DNA of 64,000 bases from Lachnospiraceae bacterium (GTDB taxonomy: Bacteria; Bacillota; Clostridia; Lachnospirales; Lachnospiraceae). The notes below the pieces were generated by a model that made no database searches, was not told where the DNA came from, and saw nothing but the letters and a program-made list of their open reading frames with translations. The position numbers and the translations under genes are program-made. The stretch spans positions 310,001 through 374,000 of the forward strand of contig CAJTBO010000001.1 in the NCBI GenBank assembly GCA_910573755.1, written 5' to 3'. Of this stretch, positions 7,713 to 16,405 are shown piece after piece; the first letter of the stretch is position 1; every line of letters starts with the position of its first letter.

Positions 7713-8558
7713 TTATTCTGTGATCCCTTCCAGAAGTTTTTCCACATATTCCGTAGATTCTCTGACTGCACGATAAATACCTTCTTCCGGCATCGGCGTA
7801 TTCTGAGGCCCAATGCTGCCCAGTACGCCTTTCACATGTACAGGAATCTCATATCCGCAGGGAATCTTTCTCCCCAGTGTACTAAGCGTTTTAAAGAAAG
7901 CCGGAAAGTGAACATCTCCTGCCCCGATCGGCACATAGGCTGCATCCTTTCCTCTAATTCTGATATCTTTCAAATGAAGATGTGCCAGATATTCAAATCC
8001 ATATTTTATATCTTCCTCTACTTTAACCTTTCCACCGCTGTAAAATAAGGTATTTCCGGTATCATAATTCAGCCGCACCAAAGGATGATGAAAATATTTA
8101 AATATTTCCACACTGTCTTTCGCCGTACTTACAATATCACCGTGAGACTCCAACCCGATCACAACATCCCACTTTTCCGCTTCTTTTATAATCTCTTTCA
8201 TGTTTTTATAAAAGATATCAAGCTTTTGGAGCGGTCCGGAATTTGTATTGATCATCTTCGCTCCGATACGGCCTGCGAAAGCTATCTTTTTCAAAAAATC
8301 ATGAAACTGTTTCTCTTCGGTCAGATCCACATGACCGGATAACGCATAGCACTTCAGTCCTTTTTCCGCAAGCATCGCCTTTACTTTCGAAGCATATTCC
8401 GCTGTCATCTCCTCTGGTCTGACATGCTCACACATATTGATAATTGAAGAAGGTTCCACATAGGTAAAACCGCTTTTTTTAACAATATCCAGTGCTTTTT
8501 CAAAAGAATATCCTTTACATAAATTTGTTCCAAGCGATACTATCTCAAATAATTTCAT
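7713..8558 (-). CDS. Sugar phosphate isomerase/epimerase (xylose-isomerase-like TIM barrel)
   Basis: 281-residue AP-endonuclease-2/xylose-isomerase-like TIM barrel. The usual metal ligands can be placed: Glu in IGLESHGD, Asp in LNYDTGN, His in HLHLKDI and Glu in CGYEIPV. Such proteins isomerise or epimerise free or phosphorylated sugars and inositol derivatives; the exact substrate is not readable. Last gene of the six-gene operon; its start overlaps the crotonase gene by 14 bp and has GGGAG upstream. A second, different member of the fold is encoded at 9295-10263, so the operon has two isomerase steps. Confidence 0.82.
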   Translation of the reverse strand: MKLFEIVSLGTNLCKGYSFEKALDIVKKSGFTYVEPSSIINMCEHVRPEEMTAEYASKVKAMLAEKGLKCYALSGHVDLTEEKQFHDFLKKIAFAGRIGAKMINTNSGPLQKLDIFYKNMKEIIKEAEKWDVVIGLESHGDIVSTAKDSVEIFKYFHHPLVRLNYDTGNTLFYSGGKVKVEEDIKYGFEYLAHLHLKDIRIRGKDAAYVPIGAGDVHFPAFFKTLSTLGRKIPCGYEIPVHVKGVLGSIGPQNTPMPEEGIYRAVRESTEYVEKLLEGITE

Positions 8559-9282
8559 ATTTTTCTCCCTTTGCCTTAAACAGTGCCACCATCATAGCCT
8601 GCCCGATCCGCAGCCGGTTCTCATAAGCTCTTTGCCCCATATCGGCATACATTTCTTTAAAGAGATTCACTGCCATCGGATCAAAATTCTGAAACTGTTC
8701 CGCCATTTTTATCGCATATGACAGAACTTCCTCTGCCTTAGCCACTGCATTGACCAGTCCCAGCTCCTTCGCTTTTTCTGCGCTTAGCTTTTCCCCCAGC
8801 AGTCCCATTGCCATCGCCTGCTTTTTGCCCAGATTGGCAAACAATCCTGAAAATCCCATCGCCGGAGCCAAACCATTCCGCATCTCGGGTACCGCAAATT
8901 CCGCATCTTCAGAAGCCACAGCAAGATCACAGGCCTCTACCAGAGAACATCCTCCCCCGTAGGCTTTTCCTTCCACCGCCGCAATGATCGGCCGGCTGCA
9001 GCTTTGCATCGTCAGATGAAGACTGATGAACGCATCGCCAAACTCTTTGATCTCCTGTATACTCTTTCTGCGGTAATCTCCAAGATCTCCGCCTGCACAA
9101 AACCATTCGCTGTTTCCATATAATACGACCGCACGACAGGTATCACCCTGCGAAGCATGTTCCAATTCTTTCTTCAGTTCTTTCATGCATGCGATGCTGA
9201 GTTTATTGTTTACTTCCGGACGGTTTATTTGTATCATGCGCACAAATGCACAATTTTCCATTTTAATCGTACTGTTTCCCAT
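8545..9282 (-). CDS. Enoyl-CoA hydratase/isomerase (crotonase) family protein
   Basis: 245-residue crotonase-fold protein. The two oxyanion-hole segments are visible (WFCAGGDLGDY and AYGGGCSLVEACD). By alignment with rat enoyl-CoA hydratase, the first catalytic Glu (in GGGCEL) is Ser here, while the second Glu (in PEMRNG, family PEILLG) is kept. It is therefore probably not a standard hydratase; an isomerase, lyase or hydrolase activity is as likely. A CoA-type enzyme between two sugar isomerases in a sugar-import operon is unusual. GGGAGAAGAG precedes the ATG. Confidence 0.8.
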   Translation of the reverse strand: MGNSTIKMENCAFVRMIQINRPEVNNKLSIACMKELKKELEHASQGDTCRAVVLYGNSEWFCAGGDLGDYRRKSIQEIKEFGDAFISLHLTMQSCSRPIIAAVEGKAYGGGCSLVEACDLAVASEDAEFAVPEMRNGLAPAMGFSGLFANLGKKQAMAMGLLGEKLSAEKAKELGLVNAVAKAEEVLSYAIKMAEQFQNFDPMAVNLFKEMYADMGQRAYENRLRIGQAMMVALFKAKGEKYEII

Positions 9283-9294
9283 CTCTTCTCCCTG

Positions 9295-10263
9295 CTATTT
9301 CAAAAATCTGCGTACATAATCCATTGTCTCAAATGCATCACACTTTCCGCCGTTCAACATCTCAAACAATTTCCCGTCCTCTATCACTGCATCTGCTATA
9401 TCAAACATATAATCCATCCATTCAAATGTTTTCTCCATGATCCGTACCGCATCATGACGCTGCGGAAATACGTCTGCAGTGATCCACTCGGAATAACCGG
9501 TCTTCTTTAAGTAGATACAGAATTCCACAAATTCCCAGAAGTTGACCGTCCCCGGTACCATATCCCAGTCCCAGTTTCTGTAATTGTCATTGACATGTAC
9601 ATGGAATAATCTTCCGGTAGTACTTAAGAAGGAAAGGGAGTCACTTAACACTTCCAGCGACTGTAATGCATGTCCTGTATCCAGCGTTACGCCTACATTA
9701 TCCAGTCCCACCTTTTCACACAGAAAAGCCATTTTCCCGGCATTTCCCAATAAGCAGTGCATACGGGGTTCAGAAAGCTTATATTCCAGACTAAGCTTTA
9801 CATCCGGTCTGTAAGCTGCTGCCTCCCTGATACAATTTACCGCATCATTAAATGCCCTTTCATAGTCCAACTCAAACGGATAATCATTTCCATCATTCAA
9901 AAACGCGATCGTCACTTTACTGCAGCCCAGTTCTGCCGCAAAATCAAGCCCCGTCTTCATATATTCCACTGCCTCTTTCCGCACCGCTGCGTCCGGTGAA
10001 CTGACGGAGCCGTACGCCCACTTCGGCTCCCCTTTCACATTTACGTTAAGCGCAGCCACACCCATTCCATTATTGTCCAAAATCTGTTTTGCTTTTACGG
10101 GATCCTGCACCTGTTGCGGATAAACAACCTCCAAACCGGAACAGCCTTTAACTGTAGCTGCTGTTTCCACCATCTGTTCAAAATTCCGGCTTACTCCATA
10201 TGTAGCAAAGCGATCCTGAATCTGTCCCATAAAACCTGTAATAACCGCATACTTATTTCTCAT
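9295..10263 (-). CDS. Sugar isomerase/epimerase, xylose-isomerase-like TIM barrel
   Basis: 322-residue TIM-barrel protein with likely metal ligands Glu in LSLEYKL, Asp in TLDTGHA, His in HVHVNDN and Asp in TADVFP. It resembles putative L-rhamnose/xylose isomerase-like or tagatose-epimerase-like enzymes rather than the 281-residue partner at 7713-8558. Strong ribosome binding site GAGAGGCGG. It lies 34 bp downstream of the binding-protein gene and 12 bp upstream of the crotonase, so it is probably the first catabolic step after uptake. Confidence 0.82.
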   Translation of the reverse strand: MRNKYAVITGFMGQIQDRFATYGVSRNFEQMVETAATVKGCSGLEVVYPQQVQDPVKAKQILDNNGMGVAALNVNVKGEPKWAYGSVSSPDAAVRKEAVEYMKTGLDFAAELGCSKVTIAFLNDGNDYPFELDYERAFNDAVNCIREAAAYRPDVKLSLEYKLSEPRMHCLLGNAGKMAFLCEKVGLDNVGVTLDTGHALQSLEVLSDSLSFLSTTGRLFHVHVNDNYRNWDWDMVPGTVNFWEFVEFCIYLKKTGYSEWITADVFPQRHDAVRIMEKTFEWMDYMFDIADAVIEDGKLFEMLNGGKCDAFETMDYVRRFLK

Positions 10264-10297
10264 TTTTCCGCCTCTCTTTCTGTCTGGTATTTTTAAA

Positions 10298-11380
10298 TTA
10301 TTGTTTTATATTGATCGAGTTTGCCCATAAGGCAGGATCGTCCACATTTTCCTTTGTCACCTTTGTAGGCTGAATCCTTATCACAGTTTCTTCCAGTGTT
10401 TCCCCCTGTACTACTCCAAGCGCCATATTCATCGCCTCTTCGCTCATCACCAGCTTGGACTGTGCCGCAATAGCATCCACATACCCGTTTCTTATACCTT
10501 CCAGTCCTGTTGGTCCTCCGTCAACTGTTGTAATCAGAATATGTCCGTCTTCACCCGCCGCATATAATTTATTTAACTGTGCCAGAGCAGATTCTGCTCC
10601 ACTATAGCAGGCATTGTCACTTGGCACAAAAATAGCATTGATATCCGGATTTGCCTGAAATGCATCCATAACCGCACTATAGGCATTATCATTTTTAAAT
10701 TCTGTCGGAAGTGAAGCCACAATATTAATTCCAAGCTCCTTTGCCCTTCCCTCAAAGCCCTGATGCCGCTCTAATCCGGCTGTTGCGGACTGTGTTCCCA
10801 ACAGTTCCAGAACCACCAGATCACTTATCTCAATACCAGACTCCTCAGCTACCTCAGCCATAAGATCCGCTGCTGCCGCACCATGTGCTGTATTATCCGA
10901 TTCCGCCAGTCCGGTAAGCACATCCCCCTCCACATTTCTGTCGAAAGAAATAACCGGAATTCCTGCATCCTGTGCTTTTTTTACCGCTGCTGCCGCCGCA
11001 CCGGAATCCACCGGACACATCACAAGCGCATCCACCTCTTTCGTGATCAGATCTTCAATATTCTGCATCTGTGTATCAGCCGTTGCCTTCCCGTCTGTCA
11101 CTACCAGCTCAATATTGTTTTCCTCAGCAAATTGTTGAATTCCTATCAGGTTTGCTTTGAAACCATCATTATCAAGCTGCGGCATAGATATACCAAAAGT
11201 ATATCTCCTCCCTTCTTCTGCCGTCTCAGTTTCGCTTTTTACTTCCTCCGTACCGCTCCCTTCCTCTTGTGCCGGTGACGTCTCCACAACAGACGCTTCT
11301 GTCTGCACCTCCTGATTGCCGCATCCTGCCAGCACAAGTGTTAAAACTGACGCTAAAATGATTGCTGTTACTTTTTTCAT
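10298..11380 (-). CDS. Sugar ABC transporter substrate-binding lipoprotein (RbsB-like)
   Basis: 360-residue type-1 periplasmic binding protein. The start at 11380 (MKKVTAIILASVLTLVLAGC) has AAGGAGG upstream and a clear lipobox LAGC; a longer open frame upstream is ignored. An acidic linker follows the lipid anchor, then a RbsB-like core (YTFGISMPQLDNDGF, NAIFVPSDNACYSGA, TTVDGGPTGL). It captures a monosaccharide or polyol outside the membrane and delivers it to the permease encoded upstream. Third gene of the operon, unlike the usual order where the binding protein comes first. Confidence 0.9.
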   Translation of the reverse strand: MKKVTAIILASVLTLVLAGCGNQEVQTEASVVETSPAQEEGSGTEEVKSETETAEEGRRYTFGISMPQLDNDGFKANLIGIQQFAEENNIELVVTDGKATADTQMQNIEDLITKEVDALVMCPVDSGAAAAAVKKAQDAGIPVISFDRNVEGDVLTGLAESDNTAHGAAAADLMAEVAEESGIEISDLVVLELLGTQSATAGLERHQGFEGRAKELGINIVASLPTEFKNDNAYSAVMDAFQANPDINAIFVPSDNACYSGAESALAQLNKLYAAGEDGHILITTVDGGPTGLEGIRNGYVDAIAAQSKLVMSEEAMNMALGVVQGETLEETVIRIQPTKVTKENVDDPALWANSINIKQ

Positions 11381-11461
11381 GTTCTTTCCTCCTTTTTTAT
11401 TTTTCATTTTCCTGTGACCGGTTACTTCACCGGAAAATAAAGGTTCTTTTTATGTTTTGAA

Positions 11462-12424
11462 TCATTCAACAGAATTATAGCGGTTTCTGATTGCATCAAT
11501 AATGATCGCCAGCATAATAACAAATCCTCTTGCCGCCTCCTGCCAATTGGCATCCACACCATACAGATTCAATGCATTATTGATAACGCCCATCAACAGT
11601 ACTCCCGCGAAAGTTCCGGTCAGGTTTCCGACACCCCCCGACATGCTCGCACCGCCTATAATAGCTGCCGCAATAGCTTGTGATTCTATCCCTGTTCCCA
11701 TTGCCGCCCAGAAAGAGTTCATACGGGATACCTGCAGTATTGTTGCAATTCCTACCAGTAAGCCACACTGCATATAAGCAAACAGGATTGTTTTTGATAC
11801 GTTGATACCCGATACTCTTGCCGAATCTGCATTGCTCCCCACTGCATACACTCTGCGCCCGAAAATCGTTTTACCCAGCCTGATATGGAAAACCACATAA
11901 AGCAGCAGCACTATGATAATCATCAGCGGAATTCCCACCACATATGTCGATGATAAAAAAATAAATGGTTCCGGCAGATTATACCAGGAAGAACCTCCTG
12001 ATATCACAAGCGCTAATCCTCTGCCTATAAACTGGGTTGCCAACGTAGTCAAAAATGCCGGTGCTTTGATATAAGACACAACACAGCCATTTATAATGCC
12101 AAACACCATCGCAACTGCAATGATCACCAACATTCCTGCCCACCACGGCCAGCCTCCTAATTTGATCAGTCCGATCCCAGCCGCTCCTGACACCGCCATA
12201 ACGCCTCCTACTGATAAATCGTTATTTCCGGTGATCAGCACAAAAGTAATACCCAGTGATAAAACGGCTATAATAGATGTCTGCAGCAACACATTGATAA
12301 TATTGGTAATTGACAAAAAGGATGTAGTTGTCACCGACAATATCAGGCAGACAAACAATAGCAGTAAATAAATACAATAATTCAATATCGTCTGTATTAT
12401 CATTTTCCCTGTAATCTTTTTCAT
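11462..12424 (-). CDS. Sugar ABC transporter permease (RbsC-like)
   Basis: 320-residue BPD_transp_2 family permease with about nine hydrophobic helices and the family segment IIGGASMSGGVGNLTGTFAG near the C-terminus. It forms the membrane channel with the ATPase, whose gene it overlaps by 4 bp. Closest known relatives are ribose/autoinducer-2/xylose permeases; the substrate is not readable from the sequence. Confidence 0.92.
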   Translation of the reverse strand: MKKITGKMIIQTILNYCIYLLLLFVCLILSVTTTSFLSITNIINVLLQTSIIAVLSLGITFVLITGNNDLSVGGVMAVSGAAGIGLIKLGGWPWWAGMLVIIAVAMVFGIINGCVVSYIKAPAFLTTLATQFIGRGLALVISGGSSWYNLPEPFIFLSSTYVVGIPLMIIIVLLLYVVFHIRLGKTIFGRRVYAVGSNADSARVSGINVSKTILFAYMQCGLLVGIATILQVSRMNSFWAAMGTGIESQAIAAAIIGGASMSGGVGNLTGTFAGVLLMGVINNALNLYGVDANWQEAARGFVIMLAIIIDAIRNRYNSVE

Positions 12425-13923
12425 TTTTCCTGCCCTCCCATAGATGTTTCCAATAAACTTTCTTTACTGAACTCTTCATGTGAAAACTGTGCAACTATTT
12501 TCCCTTTGCGTATCACTAAAATTCTGTCACACAATCCCATGATCTCATCCAGTTCCGATGAAATAACAAATATTCCTTTTCCCTTTTTTGTCTGTTCTTC
12601 CAGAATATGATAAATTTCAAACTTTGCTCCGACATCCACACCTCTTGTCGGCTCATCTAAAATCAATACTTTAGGAGAACGGTTCAGCCATTTCGCAATG
12701 ACTATTTTCTGTTGATTTCCCCCGCTCAAAAACTGTGCTTTCTTTTTCAGGCTGGAAGTCTTAATACTCAGTTCCTTTATATTTGCCTCACACACTTCTG
12801 TCTCTGCCTTTTTATCCATAAATCCCAGAAACTTTTTACTGTACTTCTCAAAGTTTGCCGCCAGCAGGTTAAAATACACCGACTGCCTGATCATCAGCCC
12901 TTCTTCCCTTCGATTTTCAGTAATCAGCCCTATCCCGATATCAATGGCATCAATTGGCGACTTTACTTTTATCTCCTGCCCCTCCATATATATTTTCCCA
13001 TCCTCGTATTTTTCCAATCCGAAAATGGAACGGACGATCTCAGAACGTCCGGACCCCATCAGACCATATAATCCTACAATCTCTCCGGCATGTACTGAAA
13101 AATTGATATCCTGAAACTTTTCTCCCCTTCTCAGATTTTCCACTCGCAGCAGTTCTTTATCCGCCTGATAACCTGTACGTTCAAATCTGTCGCTTAACTC
13201 CCGGCCTATCATAAGAGAAACCAGCCTGTTCGTGTTGGTTTCCTTTGTATTGATCGTTGCGATCTTTTCTCCGTCCCGCATCACCGTAATACGATCACAG
13301 ATATCAAATACTTCATCCAGACGGTGTGAAATAAAAATAATGGATATTCCCTGTTCTTTTAAATTCCGAATAAGAAAAAACAATATTTCCACTTCCTTCT
13401 TAGTCAAAGAAGATGTCGGCTCATCTAACACCAGAATTTTTGTATCCATCGTAAGACATCGCGCAATCTCCACCAGCTGTCGTTCACCCATCTGCAGATA
13501 TTTTATCTTCTCCCTCGGTGAATGTTCCGCAAGTCCAATCCTGTTAAGGATCTCTTTTGTATCGCTATACAGTTTTTCCGCCCTAATGAAAGAACTTTTT
13601 TGAGGCAGATCCTGTATAAAAATATTAGTGGCAATATCAAGATCCGGAAAAAGTGATAATTCCTGATGAATAAAAGAGACACCCTTTTTCTGCGCATCAG
13701 AAGGCGTATAAAAAATCACTTTCTCACCCCCGATATATACTTCCCCCTGATCCATCTTTTCCACACCGCCGAGCATCTTCATAAGTGTCGATTTACCTGC
13801 TCCGTTTTCTCCCAGCAGGCCATGAACCTCACCATATTTCAGAGAAAAATCAACCCCCTTCAACGCCCGAACTCCCGGATATGCTTTTTGTATTCCCATC
13901 ATTTCCAGACACAGATTTTCCAT
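12421..13923 (-). CDS. Sugar ABC transporter ATP-binding protein (RbsA/MglA-like, two ATPase halves)
   Basis: 500-residue tandem ATPase. First half: Walker A GENGAGKST, signature LQMGERQLVEIAR, Walker B ILVLDEPTSSLT, ISHRLDE. Second half: degenerate Walker A (LMGSGRSEI), signature FLSGGNQQK, ILDEPTRGVDVG. This is the normal RbsA architecture. AAGGAG precedes the ATG at 13923. First gene of the operon, reached only if transcription passes the leader terminator at 13966-14008. The first half is the live counterpart of the dead domain in the histidine kinase at 5848-7656. Confidence 0.94.
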   Translation of the reverse strand: MENLCLEMMGIQKAYPGVRALKGVDFSLKYGEVHGLLGENGAGKSTLMKMLGGVEKMDQGEVYIGGEKVIFYTPSDAQKKGVSFIHQELSLFPDLDIATNIFIQDLPQKSSFIRAEKLYSDTKEILNRIGLAEHSPREKIKYLQMGERQLVEIARCLTMDTKILVLDEPTSSLTKKEVEILFFLIRNLKEQGISIIFISHRLDEVFDICDRITVMRDGEKIATINTKETNTNRLVSLMIGRELSDRFERTGYQADKELLRVENLRRGEKFQDINFSVHAGEIVGLYGLMGSGRSEIVRSIFGLEKYEDGKIYMEGQEIKVKSPIDAIDIGIGLITENRREEGLMIRQSVYFNLLAANFEKYSKKFLGFMDKKAETEVCEANIKELSIKTSSLKKKAQFLSGGNQQKIVIAKWLNRSPKVLILDEPTRGVDVGAKFEIYHILEEQTKKGKGIFVISSELDEIMGLCDRILVIRKGKIVAQFSHEEFSKESLLETSMGGQEK

Positions 13924-13965
13924 TAAATTTCTCCTTTTCTATACTGTGTTTCCTTTCAGAGCATC

Positions 13966-14051
13966 AAAAAACGCACTAATCCCTTTTTCTAAAAGGAACT
14001 AGTGCGTTCATGGCACTATAAGCCTTACCGTAAGGCGATATTTTTTTAGAT
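13966..14051 (-). promoter_or_regulatory. Attenuator leader: twin hairpins overlapping an intrinsic terminator
   Basis: On the minus-strand transcript, hairpin P1 (14036-14022, GCCTTACGGTAAGGC) is followed 3 bases later by hairpin P2 (14018-14000, stem TAGTGC/GCACTA, 7-base loop). The 3' arm of P2 is also the 5' arm of a long terminator (14008-13970, about 17 bp with G-U pairs, loop AGA) ending in TTTTTT at 13971-13966. P2 and the terminator therefore exclude each other, the logic of ANTAR antitermination targets. Loops are TACGGTA and CATGAAC; both contain A-N-G but neither is a clean A1/G4 hexaloop, so ANTAR binding is a hypothesis. About 42 bases with AAGGAG separate the terminator from the ATG. 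Confidence 0.75.
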
Positions 14052-14057
14052 GGTCTT

Positions 14058-14086
14058 ATTCTATCATCCGGCAAATATCATTACAA
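14058..14086 (-). promoter_or_regulatory. Sigma-A promoter of the RbsABC-type operon
   Basis: Minus-strand TTGTAA (14086-14081) and TAGAAT (14063-14058) with 17-bp spacing put the start near 14051, directly ahead of the attenuator hairpins, giving a leader of about 128 bases. Confidence 0.65.
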
Positions 14087-14251
14087 TATGCAAAAAGTAC
14101 AAACTTTTTTATGGAATATAACTAAATATTCCGACAAAATCGCACAGGATGATTCTTCTGTGATATGATATACTTTAAGTAAAGCATTTCTTCTTATTTT
14201 CAGTGACGGAGCATCGCTTCCGGTCACCTTACAGAAAACCGGGAGGCCGCC

Positions 14252-16102
14252 ATGAAGATCAAAGAACTCTGTATCCAAAATTTTAAATCCATTCGCCGGA
14301 TGCATATTCAGGATATCGAGAACGCACTGATTCTGGTAGGTCAGAATAATACCGGCAAGACCACCGTGCTGAATGCGGTCCGGGCGGCGGGAGGCGATTA
14401 CCGGATCTGCCCTGAGGATTTTGACGAGGACGGAGCGAATATCGAGATCAGAGTCTCTCTGGAATTTACCGGAAAAGACCTTGATCTTCTGCGGCAAAAG
14501 GGTGTTGTCAGCAAATACCGGAGAAGAGACGCATGGCTGCAGGATTTTTGTAAAAAACTCCCCTCTTTTTCCGAAAATGTACTGACTTTCACCATGTCAG
14601 CCAACCGGAACGGACGGATCCGTTATCAGGACGGCTTCAAAAAACACAACACATACATACAGGAAGTTTTTCCAAAAATTTACTGTATAGATGCAGAGCG
14701 CAGTCCGGAACAGCTTCAAAATGATCTGTTTCTTCTGCAGAAGGACGAACTGCTGCTGAAAATGCGCTCTGGCTGCTGTATGTTCGATCAGGCGAGAAAA
14801 TGCAGCCAGTGTTTCCGCTGTATAGGCCTGATTCAGCAGAAACGCCCGGCAGAACTGAATGTGATGGAAACATCAAAGCTTTTAGATTACAAATTGTATC
14901 AGTTGAATCTGGACGAATTTGCACGCAGAATCAACAAAAATTTCCGGAAAAACGGCGGCAGGGAAGAAATCTTTTACTCCATAAACCGGAATGTGGAAAA
15001 GATGCTGTCCGTCACCACCCAAATCCACTCTCCTGCCCAAAATCTCCTGCAGCCCATTGAGCAGATGGGAAAAGGCATGCGGTGCATCTATCTGTTTTCC
15101 TTGTTGGAGGCTTATACGGAAATCAAAGAAAATCTGCCCAGTATCATCATGATCGAAGACCCTGAGATCTTTCTGCATCCGAGGCTTCAGAAAGTTGCGG
15201 GGGAGATTCTATACCGGCTGTCCCGAAAAAATCAGGTCATCTTTTCCACCCATTCACCCAACCTTCTGCCCAATTTCAACAGCAGACAGATCCGTCAGGT
15301 GGTACTGGACAAAGAGGGCTGTTCCGCCATCCGGGAAAAGACGGATATCAGCGCCATTCTGGATGATCTTGGCTACACGGCAGGGGATCTGATGAACGTG
15401 AATTTTGTCTTTATCGTGGAGGGCAGGCAGGACAAGAGCCGTCTCCCGCTGCTGCTCCGGAAATATTATTCCGAAATGTATGATTCGGACGGAAACCTGT
15501 CGCGAATCGCCATTATCACCACCAACAGCTGTACCAATATCAAAACCTATGCAAATCTTAAATACATGAACCAGATCTACATCCGGGATCAGTTTTTGAT
15601 GATCCGGGACGGCGACGGCGATGATCCCGCCCGGCTGAAGCGGCAGCTCTGCCGTTATTATGAAGAGCGGAATCTGGAAGATATGGATAAGCTTCCCCAG
15701 GTTCGCCCGGAGAACGTATTGATCCTGCGCTACTATTCTTTCGAAAACTACTTTCTGAACCCCGGGATCATGGCATCGCTCGGAATCATTGAATCCGAGG
15801 AAGCCTTCTATGAGATTTTTCTGGAAAAATGGAGGGAGTACCTGCACCGCATTATCAGCGGCAGACGTCTGACAGCGATTCTCGGACAGGATCTTACATC
15901 CGTAGAGGATGTGAAAAAGCATATGGAAGAGATTCGAACCCACATGCGCGGACACAATCTATTCGATATTTATTACGGGAGATACAAAAATGAGGAAACC
16001 GCTCTTCTGGAACGCTATATCGAACTGGCGCCCAGAGAAGACTTTCGGGATATTCTGGAAGCCGTGGAACAGTTCCCATACTTTGAGAGCCGAAGAATTT
16101 GA
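14252..16102 (+). CDS. OLD-family ATPase with TOPRIM nuclease domain and a cysteine cluster
   Basis: 616-residue protein. The N-terminal SMC/RecF-like ATPase has Walker A GQNNTGKTT (30-38), a Walker B region IIMIEDPEIFLHP and a switch-like FSTHSPNLLP. The C-terminal TOPRIM domain begins FVFIVEGRQDKSRLPLL, with further acids in MIRDGDGDD. OLD-family proteins are DNA endonucleases, some in phage defence (for example as GajA-like subunits), others of unknown role. No GajB-type helicase lies next to it. A cluster C175-C176-x7-C184-x2-C187-x2-C190 inside the ATPase region could bind zinc or an iron-sulfur centre. GGGAGG precedes the ATG. It is divergent from the sugar operon and has no obvious partner. 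Confidence 0.85.
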   Translation: MKIKELCIQNFKSIRRMHIQDIENALILVGQNNTGKTTVLNAVRAAGGDYRICPEDFDEDGANIEIRVSLEFTGKDLDLLRQKGVVSKYRRRDAWLQDFCKKLPSFSENVLTFTMSANRNGRIRYQDGFKKHNTYIQEVFPKIYCIDAERSPEQLQNDLFLLQKDELLLKMRSGCCMFDQARKCSQCFRCIGLIQQKRPAELNVMETSKLLDYKLYQLNLDEFARRINKNFRKNGGREEIFYSINRNVEKMLSVTTQIHSPAQNLLQPIEQMGKGMRCIYLFSLLEAYTEIKENLPSIIMIEDPEIFLHPRLQKVAGEILYRLSRKNQVIFSTHSPNLLPNFNSRQIRQVVLDKEGCSAIREKTDISAILDDLGYTAGDLMNVNFVFIVEGRQDKSRLPLLLRKYYSEMYDSDGNLSRIAIITTNSCTNIKTYANLKYMNQIYIRDQFLMIRDGDGDDPARLKRQLCRYYEERNLEDMDKLPQVRPENVLILRYYSFENYFLNPGIMASLGIIESEEAFYEIFLEKWREYLHRIISGRRLTAILGQDLTSVEDVKKHMEEIRTHMRGHNLFDIYYGRYKNEETALLERYIELAPREDFRDILEAVEQFPYFESRRI

Positions 16103-16125
16103 GGCTGCCGGATTTTATTACAATA

Positions 16126-16395
16126 TCAATCCTCATCCACCGGTGGCATCTCAACCTCCCTGATATCCCTGACCAGATACCGCGCCTTGGCTGTCACCAC
16201 ATCCGCCGTCACCTCCATCACCAGCAGATTACTGCTGACGGGCGCCTGCCGCAAACACGGATATCCCGCATTGCGGCGCAGCGCATTCAATCCCTTCAAA
16301 AACGCTCTCAGATCTTTAGTTGTCACTATCTCCGCTTTTCCGAAAACCGTTACATTTCGGTAATCAATCCCCTCATTCTGGCAGCGTTTTTGTTA
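16126..16395 (-). pseudogene. C-terminal remnant of a pyridoxamine 5'-phosphate oxidase-like (PPOX) protein
   Basis: The minus strand encodes QNEGIDYRNVTVFGKAEIV, TTKDLRAFLKGLNALRR..., a pattern of the C-terminal half of flavin-binding PPOX-fold proteins. An in-frame stop at about 16395 and the adjacent end of the beta-galactosidase gene leave no room for the N-terminal half. A start at 16326 would give only 66 residues without the flavin-binding core. Confidence 0.55.
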
Positions 16396-16405
16396 TGAGA
16401 CGCCT

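Noticed and set aside
15931-15945. GATTCGAACCC resembling a tRNA T-loop on the minus strand
   Set aside because: Inside the OLD-family coding sequence with no acceptor or anticodon stem around it.
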